A DNA stretch of 64,000 nt from an uncultured Hyphomicrobium sp. Its GTDB lineage: Bacteria; Pseudomonadota; Alphaproteobacteria; Rhizobiales; Hyphomicrobiaceae. The DNA is taken from NCBI GenBank assembly GCA_934555825.1, contig CAKTFJ010000001.1:310001-374000 (forward strand). Reading direction: 5' to 3'. Position numbers and translations under genes: made by a program. Positions 42,801 to 52,027 of the stretch are shown here, in pieces. Under the pieces are notes generated by a model that made no database searches, was not told where the DNA came from, and saw only the letters and a program-made list of their open reading frames with translations. Numbering within the stretch: position 1 is the first letter of the stretch; every line of letters starts with the position of its first letter.

Positions 42801-44357
42801 TCAGAACGGGTTCCAGGTGGGACGAGGCGTGAAGCGCATGTAGCCGATGCTTGCGCCAAGTCTGAGCCCGAGGCCGGAGCGGATCGGCGCCATCGTCACG
42901 TTGCCGCCCCGCAGGAGCGTCATGCCCACGCCGCCCACCAGGTAGGCGGAGCCGTCCACCCCGGCGAAGCGGCGGAACAGCTCTTCCGGCTCCTCCAGGC
43001 TGTAGATCAGGAACAGCGTGCGCGAGCCATCTCCGCCGATGTCGTAGCCGATCGAGGGACCGTGCCAGTAAACCTGATGGCGGGCGCCCGAGCGGTGGTA
43101 GAGCGTGCCTTCGCCGTAGCGCAGGCCGGCCAGGAAGGCTGCGCCGCCTTCACTCCCCAGCACATAAGCGGTCGGCCGTCCCGATTGCTGGAAGGCATAC
43201 TCGATGACGCTCGCCAGTGACGTCGAGATGGTGCCGAAGAAGCCGCGGGAAACTTCGCGGATCTCATCGATCGAATAGCCCGGCTCGCCGTCGCGGTACT
43301 CGCCGTGGACGTCGCCGTCCTCGGGGAGCGTATAGGGCATCCCCGGAGGATCGCCAGGCGCAGGCGGCGAGTAGCCTGGTGTGTGGTCACCAGGTTGTTG
43401 GGCCGGCGGGGGCACCGGTCGCATCATGGGCGGCGGGATCACGGCTTGGGCCGTGGTGGTGCTCCAACTCGACGTGCTTTCGCCCTCGCGTTCGGGTTCC
43501 GGCTCCGCCTTAGGGTCGGCGGCGAGGTCGGGCGGGACATACGGCAGCCTCGGCTCTAAGGGAGGCGATGCCGGTGCGGTTGCTTCGGGATGAGGTGCCG
43601 CATCCGGCACGGTTTTCGCCTTAGGAAGCGTCTCCGCCCGCGGCAATCCCTGGGAGGGCGCTGCCGACGGGCCGGTCTCCGGTGCGGGCGGTGTGGGTTT
43701 GGCTGGTTCTGTTCGGGCGAGCGGATCGCCGGTCGGAGCCTGACGCGGCGTTTCGGTCCGGCGGATCGGGGACAGGTCGGGCTGTGGCTCCGGCGCCTTT
43801 GCGGTTTCTGTCGTCGCGACAGGGAGACGGGTGGGCGCCGGTGCAGGCGCCGTCGTCGGCTCGGCTGCTGCAACCCTTGGCTGGACGCCCGCAGGCGAGG
43901 ACGCGATTTCGCGATCGATGCGCGTGATCAAGTGCTCCGACTTGGCACGCATTACGGCCATCAGTTCGTCCGCGGCCGTCTTGAGCTCTTCCAGCTTGGC
44001 GCAGCTCGCGCTGCCGGGGTTCGCCGCGTCGGGTGTGCCGAGGGTATCGATGCGGCCGAGTAGCTCGCCTGCCTGTGCATCGAAGCCGTCGAGGGCCTGA
44101 TCGTGCACCAACGCCAGGCCCTTGGCTTCATACTCCGCGTCGGGCCAGCCCTTGTGGTCCCGCAGCTCCTGAAGCTTCTGCTTAAGGCGAGGCTGGGTCT
44201 CGGCGCTGAAAGCCCGGAGGGCCGCTGCGGAATCGTCCACCGCGTCGCCGAAGCTCTCGACAGAACACGCCTCCTCGGCCCGCACATGCGACGGTGGAAG
44301 AGCCAGCACCATTGCCAGGCCCAGCAGGGCCAGGCCGAACCGCGATCTTGTTTTCAT
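42801..44357 (-). CDS. EipA/DUF1134 protein fused to a helical N-terminal domain
   Basis: A 518-residue exported protein. Signal peptide (core FGLALLGLAMVLALPPS); a helical Cys-containing domain (about 30-160); a long Pro-rich linker (about 165-350); and a C-terminal EipA/DUF1134 domain (about 360-518) with the segment YSIDEIREVSRGFFGTISTS and YVLGSEGGAAFLAGLRYGEG. EipA of Brucella is about 200 residues and needed for envelope integrity. The extra N-terminal half and linker are not part of the usual family. It converges on the L,D-transpeptidase gene with only 12 bases between. Confidence 0.85.
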   Translation of the reverse strand: MKTRSRFGLALLGLAMVLALPPSHVRAEEACSVESFGDAVDDSAAALRAFSAETQPRLKQKLQELRDHKGWPDAEYEAKGLALVHDQALDGFDAQAGELLGRIDTLGTPDAANPGSASCAKLEELKTAADELMAVMRAKSEHLITRIDREIASSPAGVQPRVAAAEPTTAPAPAPTRLPVATTETAKAPEPQPDLSPIRRTETPRQAPTGDPLARTEPAKPTPPAPETGPSAAPSQGLPRAETLPKAKTVPDAAPHPEATAPASPPLEPRLPYVPPDLAADPKAEPEPEREGESTSSWSTTTAQAVIPPPMMRPVPPPAQQPGDHTPGYSPPAPGDPPGMPYTLPEDGDVHGEYRDGEPGYSIDEIREVSRGFFGTISTSLASVIEYAFQQSGRPTAYVLGSEGGAAFLAGLRYGEGTLYHRSGARHQVYWHGPSIGYDIGGDGSRTLFLIYSLEEPEELFRRFAGVDGSAYLVGGVGMTLLRGGNVTMAPIRSGLGLRLGASIGYMRFTPRPTWNPF

Positions 44358-44531
44358 CGAAACTCTTCCTCGCCAACTTTTTGGCGCTTTTAGGGAGCTT
44401 AGCGATGAAGGCTCTCTTGCGGGACTTCTTTTTTCGTTGAGCGGCGAGATCTTAGGCAGCCTCGCGGGATGGCTGCCCAGCCGGGCGCAGAGCCCAGGGA
44501 GACCCCGCGGCTCTATTCCTTGGGATTGGCC

Positions 44532-45458
44532 TTACTCGCTCGGCACCGTACGGATCACGCTTGTCATGGGCCGCTCTGCGCCGACCGCCGGCAGACCTTT
44601 CACGTCCTTCTCGATTAGCGCATCGTACTCAGCGAGGGTCTTGAGGGAGTCCTTCGCCGTCATGTGTACGATCTTGTAGCCGCCATCCTTCAGCGCCTTC
44701 AGCAGGGCGGGCATGGCCTCGGCTGTGCGCGGCTGGATGTCGTGCATCAGAAGGATACCTTTGCCGCGTTTGTTGAGGCGCTCCATGGTCGTCTTTACGA
44801 GGCGGTCCGGGCTCTGGCGGCGGAAGTCGAAGCTGTCGACGTCGGTTGAGAAGACGGCAATGTTGCGGCCGGCAAGATGCGCGAGCGAGGCTTTGGAGTC
44901 ACGCAGGTAGGGGTAACGGAAGAAGGGCGCGACAGGAGTGCCAGCACCGCGAACCACGGCGCTGATGCCTTTTTCGATCTCGTCCTTGGCTTCCTGGTCG
45001 GAGGCCTTGGCCATGTTCTTGTGCGACCAGGTGTGGGTGCCGATCGTGTGGCCGCGCCGTGCAACATCGCGAAGAATATTGGGCAGGCCGATGGCCATTT
45101 GGCCGAGGCTGAAGAAGATGGCCTTGGTGCACTCGTGCTCCAAGGCATCGAGGATGGCAGTGGTTGTGCGGACCTGCGGCCCGTCGTCGAAGGTCAGGAC
45201 GACTTCCTTATCCTGCAAGAAGTCGTAGGCTTTGTAGTGCTCCATGCCGAAGCCGGGACCGCCTGTCGTGTCGACTTCCACGGTGCGCGAAACGCCGAGT
45301 GCGTTCGGGTTGGCGCAGGATTGCCCTTCCGCCTTATCGGGGAGCGCGGAGGTTTCTGTGCCTGTTTCCGGATCGGGACCGGGTGCCGCCTGGTTCGCGC
45401 CGCCAGCATAAGCGGCGGTTGCGAGCAAAATGAGCAGCGTCGACAGAATGGCGCGCAT
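44532..45458 (-). CDS. Polysaccharide deacetylase (NodB domain), paralogue 3
   Basis: A 308-residue exported deacetylase: signal peptide (LLILLATAAYAGG), shared block LGVSRTVEVDTTGGPGFG, motif 1 VVLTFDDGP, motif 2 THTWSHKN, motif 3 RYPYLRDS, motif 4 STDVDSFDF and motif 5 LLMHDIQ; all metal and catalytic positions are kept. AGGAGGGAACGACA just before the ATG at 45458 settles the start; the open frame to 45566 is rejected. Closely similar in layout to the genes at 18985 and 20054, 23 kb away. Confidence 0.9.
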   Translation of the reverse strand: MRAILSTLLILLATAAYAGGANQAAPGPDPETGTETSALPDKAEGQSCANPNALGVSRTVEVDTTGGPGFGMEHYKAYDFLQDKEVVLTFDDGPQVRTTTAILDALEHECTKAIFFSLGQMAIGLPNILRDVARRGHTIGTHTWSHKNMAKASDQEAKDEIEKGISAVVRGAGTPVAPFFRYPYLRDSKASLAHLAGRNIAVFSTDVDSFDFRRQSPDRLVKTTMERLNKRGKGILLMHDIQPRTAEAMPALLKALKDGGYKIVHMTAKDSLKTLAEYDALIEKDVKGLPAVGAERPMTSVIRTVPSE

Positions 45459-45562
45459 TGTCGTTCCCTCCTGATTCCTTCGGCCTACATAGCAATAAAT
45501 GCCGGCGCGGGGGAGCCGGCCTTCCAGGAAGTTGTGGGGAAGGCGGCGCGAGGTGCGCCCAT

Positions 45563-45979
45563 TCACGTGGAGGCGGCCTTCGCGTTCGCCTTGGCTTCGA
45601 ATCGCGCTCGATCGACGATGACGCGCGTGTGACGGGCTTCGCCTATCCGTTCCTTGCTATCGTGGGCCTCGATTTCGAATGTGAGCTTGCGGCCGTCGAC
45701 GGCGACGAGGGTTGCGGTTGCGGATACTGTGAGGCCGATTGGCGTTGCCGCTTTGTGATTGACGTCCAAATGGATGCCGAGGGTCGTCTCGCCGGGTCCG
45801 AGGTGCTTTTCAATTGCCGCCACTGCGGCGGCTTCCATCAACGCGATCATCGCGGGACTGCCGTATACGTCAACCGTTCCGCTTCCGAGTGTGGCGGCGG
45901 TGAGTGCGCGCGTTACGACGGTTTCCGCGCTGCCTTGGAGGCCCGGTGTCAGGGCAGCGGATCGTTCGGATGCTGTCAT
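45563..45979 (-). CDS. Hotdog-fold thioesterase (FlK-like)
   Basis: A 138-residue protein of the thioesterase family that includes fluoroacetyl-CoA thioesterase FlK: VDVYGSPAMIALMEAAAV (Glu on the hotdog helix), then LDVNHKAATPIGLTVSATA (His) and FEIEAHDSKERIGEARHTRV. It hydrolyses an acyl-CoA; the substrate is unknown. The ATG at 45979 starts the domain; the upstream open frame is not used. Confidence 0.85.
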   Translation of the reverse strand: MTASERSAALTPGLQGSAETVVTRALTAATLGSGTVDVYGSPAMIALMEAAAVAAIEKHLGPGETTLGIHLDVNHKAATPIGLTVSATATLVAVDGRKLTFEIEAHDSKERIGEARHTRVIVDRARFEAKANAKAAST

Positions 45980-46147
45980 GGGGCACGTCTCTCTTTGCGG
46001 TTTCGGTTTGCCGTCTGTTGCAGCGCTTCGCGAGTCTTCACAAAAAAATTGACGTGTCACGTCTGGAACAGCGGCAGCGCCGATGGACGCATAAGGTTCA
46101 TGCATTGGATTTCGCAGCCCGCTGGGCGAGGCCGGATGGAGAATGCC

Positions 46148-46399
46148 ATGACCACGTCATTCACGCGCACTACCGTTGTTGCCGCCATCGCAACGCTTGG
46201 AGCGCTGGGCTTTGCGACTGACGCCGATGCGCGCGGCGGCAAGGAGTATTTCCAGCAGACCTATCAGTTTGACCGTCCAATGGACGGATATCAGGGTTTT
46301 GCAGGTGCGTATCACTGCTCGTACGTGCGCACGCCAAAGCAGGTTTGTCACAAGGGCAAATGCAAGCGCGTCTGGGAGCTGCTTCAGACCTGTCAGTAA
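46148..46399 (+). CDS. Small exported Cys-rich protein
   Basis: An 83-residue protein: signal peptide (TVVAAIATLGALGFATDA) and a mature part with GGKEYFQQTYQFDRPMDGYQ and four cysteines in HCSYVRTPKQVCHKGKCKRV and the C-terminal QTCQ, likely two disulphides. No function known. GGAG before the ATG at 46148. Strong terminator follows. Confidence 0.75.
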   Translation: MTTSFTRTTVVAAIATLGALGFATDADARGGKEYFQQTYQFDRPMDGYQGFAGAYHCSYVRTPKQVCHKGKCKRVWELLQTCQ

Positions 46400-46459
46400 C
46401 GTCGTGGTCAGCAACGATCTGTCCGTTTCGCAGTCCCTTCCTCCTCCCAATACGACTTG

Positions 46460-46493
46460 GCCCCGGCATCAACGAGCCGGGGCTAATTTTTTT
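46460..46493 (+). terminator. Intrinsic terminator after the Cys-rich protein gene
   Basis: GCCCCGGC (46460-46467), 8-base loop, GCCGGGGC (46476-46483), then TAATTTTTTT. Confidence 0.9.
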
Positions 46494-46527
46494 GAGTGCG
46501 AGCTTGCGGGGGGCCGTGAGGATAGGC

Positions 46528-47976
46528 TCAGCGCGTTACGCGCAGCTCCACGCGGCGGTCGAACTGATAGAGCGCTTCACCGCGGTATTTCTTGCGGTCG
46601 ATGCCTTTGAACGGTTCGGTCTTGCCTTTGGGCGTTAGCTTCAGTTTGCCTTTGTAGCCGCCGTTCGTCAGAATCCGCGAAACCGCTTCGAGCCGTTCGC
46701 GCGACAGGTCGAAATTGTAATTGTGCGTTCCGCGCTCGTCGGCATGGCCGGTGAGTTCCACCGCATCGAGGCGCTTGAGGAGCAGGTATTCGAGCAGGAG
46801 CTCCGCCGCTCGCTCGCCTTCGGGTGTGAGGGTTGCCTGATTGTAGACGAACATGATCGGAACGGGGATCGGCGCCTGGGCTTCGGGCTTTGCGGTCTTG
46901 CCGGGGGCGGCAAGCACCGCGGCTTTGGTTTCCGTATCTTTCCGCGCCGTGTCTCCATCGACTGTGCTTTTTGTGCCCGGGACAGCATCTGCACTTGCGC
47001 TCGCTGTGGTGTCCGACGAGGCGGCGGGTTTCTCCCTTGCCGCCTCGGCCTGTGGCTTGTCTGACGCTGCGGAGGTCGTGGAGGGTGCCGGCGTTTCGGT
47101 CGCCGCTGCGACGACTGTCTCGCGTTCAGCCTCTTTGCGCTCGGTCTCGTTCCGGGCGGTTTCAGCGGCCACTTTCTCGGCTTCCTTGCGTGCCGCTTCG
47201 GCAGTGGCCTGCTCGGCGTCGCGCTGGGCCTTGAGGGCGGCCTGGGTTTGTGCCTGGGCTTGTTGCCTGCGCTCCTCTTCCTTCTGGCGGGCAGCTTCGT
47301 CCTCGGCAGCCTTTTCGCGTGCAGCGTCCTCGCGGGCCTCGGAGACGAGTTCTTCGAACTTGCGCATCACGTCGCCAGCGGCGGCAGGCGCATCCTCTGT
47401 GACCTGCTCTGTCGCCGGCGGAGCTTCGGCCGCTGCCGTTGTTGTCGTCTCTTCGGCTGCTGCGGTTTCTGCTGATGCAGCGGGCTCAGAGGACTTGGCT
47501 GGCGGTGTGGGCGCAGATTCGAACGTAATGTTCGGGTCGGCGCTTGCGAACTTGTGCTCGGTCGACAGGCTCCACGAGCCGCCGTCGTCGGCCTGAACCG
47601 TGCCTGCCGATTTTCCGTCCGCATACACCGTGATGTAAGCGCCGGGGTCGGCGCGGCCCGCAAAGACCGACGGCCCGTCCGGAGAAATACGCGAAATGTC
47701 GAGTGCGACGTCGCCCGGAGAGGAGACCGTCTCTGCGGTGCTCTCGCCAGTGAGGGCGGCAACGGTATCTTCGATGGCGCGCTCGGCGGAGGCGGATGCT
47801 TTGCCCGGGGCTTCGTCTGCCGCACGTGTGGGTTCGCCGTCTGCTGACGACTGTTCAGGTGTCTCAGTGGACGCAATTGTCCAGGGGAGGTCTACGCCGA
47901 GACGATCAGCGGCGAAGATGCCGGCGGCCGCCGTCACCAAAAGTCCCAGCAAAACGAGTGCTGTGCGCCGCAGCAT
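46528..47976 (-). CDS. OmpA-family protein with low-complexity linker
   Basis: A 482-residue protein: one N-terminal membrane helix (about 6-24), a small Ig-like domain (PDGPSVFAGRADPGAYITVY), a long Ala/Glu/Lys-rich low-complexity helix (about 165-365), and a C-terminal OmpA domain (about 370-482) with TGHADERGTHNYNFDLSRER, which binds diaminopimelate in peptidoglycan. It may span the periplasm as a tether. GAGGTGGGT before ATG 47976 fixes the start; an ATG at 47991 is possible. Confidence 0.88.
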   Translation of the reverse strand: MLRRTALVLLGLLVTAAAGIFAADRLGVDLPWTIASTETPEQSSADGEPTRAADEAPGKASASAERAIEDTVAALTGESTAETVSSPGDVALDISRISPDGPSVFAGRADPGAYITVYADGKSAGTVQADDGGSWSLSTEHKFASADPNITFESAPTPPAKSSEPAASAETAAAEETTTTAAAEAPPATEQVTEDAPAAAGDVMRKFEELVSEAREDAAREKAAEDEAARQKEEERRQQAQAQTQAALKAQRDAEQATAEAARKEAEKVAAETARNETERKEAERETVVAAATETPAPSTTSAASDKPQAEAAREKPAASSDTTASASADAVPGTKSTVDGDTARKDTETKAAVLAAPGKTAKPEAQAPIPVPIMFVYNQATLTPEGERAAELLLEYLLLKRLDAVELTGHADERGTHNYNFDLSRERLEAVSRILTNGGYKGKLKLTPKGKTEPFKGIDRKKYRGEALYQFDRRVELRVTR

Positions 47977-48070
47977 ACCCACCTCGATCAATAACGGCCC
48001 CCTATTAGAGCCGCACGATGATCCAGGTTTAACGGATTATCAAGCCATCGGAACGTTTTCGGGCAAGGAA

Positions 48071-48104
48071 AGAGGCGCAGAGTGGGGGGAACCTCTGCGC
48101 CTCT
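48071..48104 (-). terminator. Terminator-like hairpin after the LTXXQ gene
   Basis: AGAGGCGCAGAG (48071-48082) and CTCTGCGCCTCT (48093-48104) are perfect 12-base arms with a 10-base loop. On the minus strand only TTT follows. It lies 17 bases after the stop at 48121 and before the OmpA gene. Confidence 0.6.
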
Positions 48105-48120
48105 CCGGGGGCGGTTCGTC

Positions 48121-48852
48121 CTATTCGTTGGACTCTGGAGTTTCCGCCTCGCGTTCAGTTTCGCCGGCCTGGTCGCGATCGCGGTCGTGGTGGCGGCGAT
48201 GCTCGCCACGCTCGTGGCGCGGTCCGCGGTGCTCCCACTTGCCGCCGTGCTTTCCGCCACGATGGGCGTGCCGCTTGCCACGGCGCTCGGTCAGCGTCTT
48301 CTTCTGGTCGTCCGTCAGCACGGCGTAGAATGCCTCGGCGGCCGGACGGTAGGCTTTGAGCGCTTCGAGCGAGCTTTCGAGCTGGACCTGGCGGCGCGCG
48401 AGGCGATCGACGGGCGTCGTGCGCTTGCGCTCGGTCTCTTCAGCCTTGTCTGCCTTATCGGCGTCGGTGGCTTTGTCCTTCTCGGCCTTATCCGCCTTGT
48501 GGCGGTCCTTGCGGTCCTCGGGGCAGCCTTCGCGCAGTTTTTCGACAGCGCTGTGCGTTGCCGTCTTGAAGGTGTCGAACGCGCCCTGCTGGTCGGCCGT
48601 GATCTTCAGGCGATGCTGAAGCCGCACCAGCATGACGTCGGTGAATTCCGCGCTGTTGTCGCGGCAGAAGGGGCTAAAGCCCGGGTTCGAGAATGAGCGA
48701 TCGAGGAACCCGATGGTACCGCCGTGGCCGGCGTGCCGGCCCTTGTGGTGGCCGTCCCAATGATGTCCGCGATGCGCAATGGCGCTTGCCGCGGTGAGGC
48801 CCACGGCTGCGGCTGCAACGCCGGCCAGAATGAACTTCTTCTTACCTGTCAT
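48121..48852 (-). CDS. LTXXQ-motif (Spy/CpxP-like) exported protein
   Basis: A 243-residue protein: signal peptide (FILAGVAAAAVGLTAASAIA), His-rich start of the mature part, helical core with RLKITADQQGAFDTFK, a charged Lys/Asp repeat region (about 125-150), and VLTDDQKKTLTER, the LTxxQ motif of periplasmic Spy-like chaperones. The C-terminal 50 residues are very rich in His, Arg and Glu and may bind metal. The ATG at 48852 is chosen because the signal peptide begins there. Confidence 0.82.
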   Translation of the reverse strand: MTGKKKFILAGVAAAAVGLTAASAIAHRGHHWDGHHKGRHAGHGGTIGFLDRSFSNPGFSPFCRDNSAEFTDVMLVRLQHRLKITADQQGAFDTFKTATHSAVEKLREGCPEDRKDRHKADKAEKDKATDADKADKAEETERKRTTPVDRLARRQVQLESSLEALKAYRPAAEAFYAVLTDDQKKTLTERRGKRHAHRGGKHGGKWEHRGPRHERGEHRRHHDRDRDQAGETEREAETPESNE

Positions 48853-49033
48853 AAATCCGTTCTCCCTTGATCGAGCGGCGCGAGATCCCGGGGAGGTGGG
48901 GGGAGCCGGGTGCGCCGTCTTGCTGGGTAGAACGGGGGTGACAGGGTTTTCCGTCGCTCTTTTTTTGCCGATGCCGGCTGGAGTTGGAGCGTGATCAGTT
49001 TCGAGTGAAACGATCACGCTCTCATTTCGCGGT

Positions 49034-49399
49034 CTAGCGGCAGCGCAGAAGATCCTGGCTTCCGGCGTCGTCCGTGAGCGTCAGCGTGTCGCCCGACACG
49101 GTAAGCGTGAAGTCGTAGGCCTGGGCGTCGCCTTCGACCTGGCAATTCGCCTTCACCTTCCATTCGTCGCCGGCCCCGTCGGCGGAGTTAAACGTGCAGT
49201 GCGTTTCGTACTGATCGAAACGCTTTTCTTGCAGGACGAGTGGGGCTTCGGCGCGTTCCTGCGGAACTTTGCACTGAGCGAGATCTGAGGCCCATGTGCC
49301 GACGTAGGACGGGGCTGCCGCGTGCGCGGATCCTGCCGCGAGCGTAAGGGCAGCGAACGCGAGCAGTGCGCGCGAAATCTTATGAGGTGCCGTGTGCAT
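49034..49399 (-). CDS. Small exported protein of unknown function
   Basis: A 121-residue protein: signal peptide (cut near SAHAAAP) and a beta-rich mature part beginning PSYVGTWASDLAQCKVP with four cysteines (AQC, THC, ANC, LLRC) that can form two disulphides. The GTWA...C pattern resembles small calycin-like proteins. No family assigned. Confidence 0.75.
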   Translation of the reverse strand: MHTAPHKISRALLAFAALTLAAGSAHAAAPSYVGTWASDLAQCKVPQERAEAPLVLQEKRFDQYETHCTFNSADGAGDEWKVKANCQVEGDAQAYDFTLTVSGDTLTLTDDAGSQDLLRCR

Positions 49400-49467
49400 C
49401 GTCGTATCTCTCCGGGTCTTCGCGCGCTCGTGGCCGCATTCGTCACGAGCAAGCGTGTCCGATGCTA

Positions 49468-50286
49468 TTATGTCAAGAGCGCGGTGAAGGCCTGGGCAGC
49501 GGCAGGGGCATGCACTTTGCCGCCGTGAATGAAGTAGACGAACACGTCGCGGGGTCTGGGCTTCGTTTTTTTCGACGGGAGCGCGGGCACGGAGAGATCG
49601 CCTTGGACGAGCTTCGGGAGGTTGCCTTCCGCCCAGGTTCGGGCCGCGTCCGCCCACTTGGCGATCTCTTTCGGCGGATATGCGGTTGGGATCGCGTCTT
49701 CCCCCTTCTGCAGACGAGCGTAGACGAAGTCGCCTGCGAGATCGGCAATTGCGGGGTACGTCGGATGATCGGCGTAGACGACCGGTACGGCGTGCCGGCG
49801 GATCAAGGCGACGAACTCCGGACACTTGAACGTATCGTGGCGTACTTCAACGGTGTGGCGGAGCGCTTTGCCGTCGAGTTCCTTGGGTAGCAATTCGAGA
49901 AACGCTCCGAAATCGGCTTCGTCGAACTTCTTCGTTGGCGCGAATTGCCAAAGAATCGGGCCGAGCCGGTTTCCCAGCATTGTCGGACCCGAGTCGAGAA
50001 AGCGCTTGATCGAGTCGCCCGCTTCCGCGAGGACGCGCCGGTTGGTTGCGAAGCGGGGCCCTTTGAGCGCGAAGACGAAGTCGTCGGGCACGTCGCTTGC
50101 CCACTTGGCAAAGGTGTTGGGCGTTTGCGAGCGGTAGTAGGTTCCGTTGATCTCGATGGTCGAGAGTGCGCGGCTTGCAAAGTGAAGCTCTTTCGTCTGC
50201 GGCAACTTCTCAGGATAGAAGACGCCGCGCCAGGGCGCGAACGTCCAGCCGCCGATACCGGCTCTGATGGCTCCGTGTCCGCTCAT
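49468..50286 (-). CDS. DUF72 (YecE-like) protein
   Basis: A 272-residue TIM-barrel-like protein: IRAGIGGWTFAPWRGVFYP at the start, STIEINGTYYRSQTPNTFAKW, FALKGPRFATNRR and TVEVRHDTF. DUF72 is widespread and its biochemical role is unclear. It is 69 bases from the small exported protein gene, both on the minus strand. Confidence 0.9.
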   Translation of the reverse strand: MSGHGAIRAGIGGWTFAPWRGVFYPEKLPQTKELHFASRALSTIEINGTYYRSQTPNTFAKWASDVPDDFVFALKGPRFATNRRVLAEAGDSIKRFLDSGPTMLGNRLGPILWQFAPTKKFDEADFGAFLELLPKELDGKALRHTVEVRHDTFKCPEFVALIRRHAVPVVYADHPTYPAIADLAGDFVYARLQKGEDAIPTAYPPKEIAKWADAARTWAEGNLPKLVQGDLSVPALPSKKTKPRPRDVFVYFIHGGKVHAPAAAQAFTALLT

Positions 50287-50426
50287 GGGCTCATCTCCAC
50301 TCTCTGCGACGCGCTTTTCTCGCTCTTGTCACAATCCCGCGAAGTGGCCGTCCTGGGAAGGCCTATAGAACAGCGAGGCGGCGCCCCACGTGACAACGGC
50401 CGACGTTGACGGTATGAGGCGCAGCC

Positions 50427-51986
50427 GTGCCGCTGGAGGCTTTCCGTCCCGTGTCCCATGATAAGTTAGACGACGTTGCGCCTGTTGCGGAGAAGGCCGA
50501 CCGGCGCGCCTGGATCGGGCTTGCGGCGCTGGCTCTTCCCGCCTTCATCTATTCGATGGATCTCACGGTGCTGCATCTCGCGGTGCCTCAGATCACGCAG
50601 GCGCTCAAGCCGACGTCTGCTCAGCTCCTATGGATGGTCGACATCTACGGGTTCATGATTGCGGGCGCGCTCGTGACCATGGGAACGCTAGGCGACCGCA
50701 TCGGACGCCGGCTTCTGCTGTTGATCGGTGCTGCCGCGTTCGGCGTGACGTCGCTGATGGCCGCGTTTGCGCCAAGTGCGGAAATGCTCGTTGTGGCGCG
50801 CGCGCTGCAGGGTCTCGCGGGGGCGACGCTCGCGCCGTCCACCCTTTCGCTGATCCGGAACATGTTTCACGACGAATACGAGCGCCGGTTTGCGATTGGC
50901 GTATGGGTCGCGGCCTTTTCCGTTGGTGCCGTCGCGGGGCCTCTGGTCGGCGGCGCGATCCTGTCCCAGTTCTGGTGGGGCGCGGTGTTTCTCATCAACG
51001 TGCCGATCATGCTGCTGCTGCTCGCCGTCGGGCCGGTGCTGTTGCCGGAATTCCGCGATCCTCACGCGGGGCGCATGGATGTTGTGGGTGCCGCGCAATC
51101 CCTAGTGGCTGTGCTGCTCCTGATCTATGGCATGAAGCGCATCGCCGAGGCTGGCCCGCAGGCCGTCAACTTTTTTGCGATCTTTGCCGGTGTCCTCATC
51201 GGTATCGCGTTCTTTCGCCGTCAGGCGCGCCTTGCCGATCCGTTGATCGACGTGACCCTCTTTCGGAAACGCACGTTTGCGGCTGCGCTTGGTGCGAACA
51301 TCGCGGGCCCATTCATCGTGATCGGGGTGTTCCTTTTCCTGGCGCAATACCTGCAACTCGTGCTCGGCATGGGCCCGCTCGAAGCCGGTCTCTGGCTTGC
51401 GCCATCGGGTATGGTGTTTGCGGTCGGCTCGCTCGCGGCTGCGCCGCTCGTGCGCGTATTTTCTCCGGCTCGGATTCTCACTGCGGGGTTTCTCCTGTCA
51501 GCGGTCGGATTTGTCATTCTGACGTGGATCGAATCTGCCGAGGGGCCGGAACTCGCATTGGTTGCGATGCTGGTGTTCTCGGCGGGCATTGCGCCGCTTG
51601 GCACGATTACGACGGATCTCATTCTGGGCGCGGCGCCGCCCGAGAGAGCGGGCGCGGCTTCGGCGATCTCGGAAACCAGCTTCGAATTCGGAGGGGCGCT
51701 CGGTATTGCCGTGCTGGGCAGCGTAGTGACGGCTGCCTATCGCACGGCAATGGATCGTGCGGACCTCGATGGATTGCCGGCCCATGCGGTCGCGGAGGCG
51801 AAGGATACGCTCGGTGGCGCCATTGCCGTCGCCGAAACGCTTTCAGCAGATCGAGGCGCGGTGCTTCTCGAAACGGCGCGGGACGCGTTCGTTCACGCCT
51901 TTGCGGTGAGCGCTGGGATTTCTGCGTTGCTGTCGTTCGCTGCGGCTTTGATGGCCGCTGCCTTCCTGCGTGGCGCGGGGCGGTGA
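50427..51986 (+). CDS. MFS drug exporter, DHA2 family (14 helices)
   Basis: A 519-residue transporter with a GTG start. Helix 1 has ALPAFIYSMDLTVLHLAVPQI, loop 2-3 GTLGDRIGRRLLLL, motif C-like VGAVAGPLVGGAIL in helix 5, and 14 predicted helices in total. DHA2 (EmrB/SmvA-like) antiporters export dyes, quaternary amines or antibiotics. No TetR or MFP gene is adjacent. Confidence 0.9.
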   Translation: MPLEAFRPVSHDKLDDVAPVAEKADRRAWIGLAALALPAFIYSMDLTVLHLAVPQITQALKPTSAQLLWMVDIYGFMIAGALVTMGTLGDRIGRRLLLLIGAAAFGVTSLMAAFAPSAEMLVVARALQGLAGATLAPSTLSLIRNMFHDEYERRFAIGVWVAAFSVGAVAGPLVGGAILSQFWWGAVFLINVPIMLLLLAVGPVLLPEFRDPHAGRMDVVGAAQSLVAVLLLIYGMKRIAEAGPQAVNFFAIFAGVLIGIAFFRRQARLADPLIDVTLFRKRTFAAALGANIAGPFIVIGVFLFLAQYLQLVLGMGPLEAGLWLAPSGMVFAVGSLAAAPLVRVFSPARILTAGFLLSAVGFVILTWIESAEGPELALVAMLVFSAGIAPLGTITTDLILGAAPPERAGAASAISETSFEFGGALGIAVLGSVVTAAYRTAMDRADLDGLPAHAVAEAKDTLGGAIAVAETLSADRGAVLLETARDAFVHAFAVSAGISALLSFAAALMAAAFLRGAGR

Positions 51987-52027
51987 CGACGCGGAGGGAG
52001 GTCCGCGCCGTCACCTTTTACGTCGGT

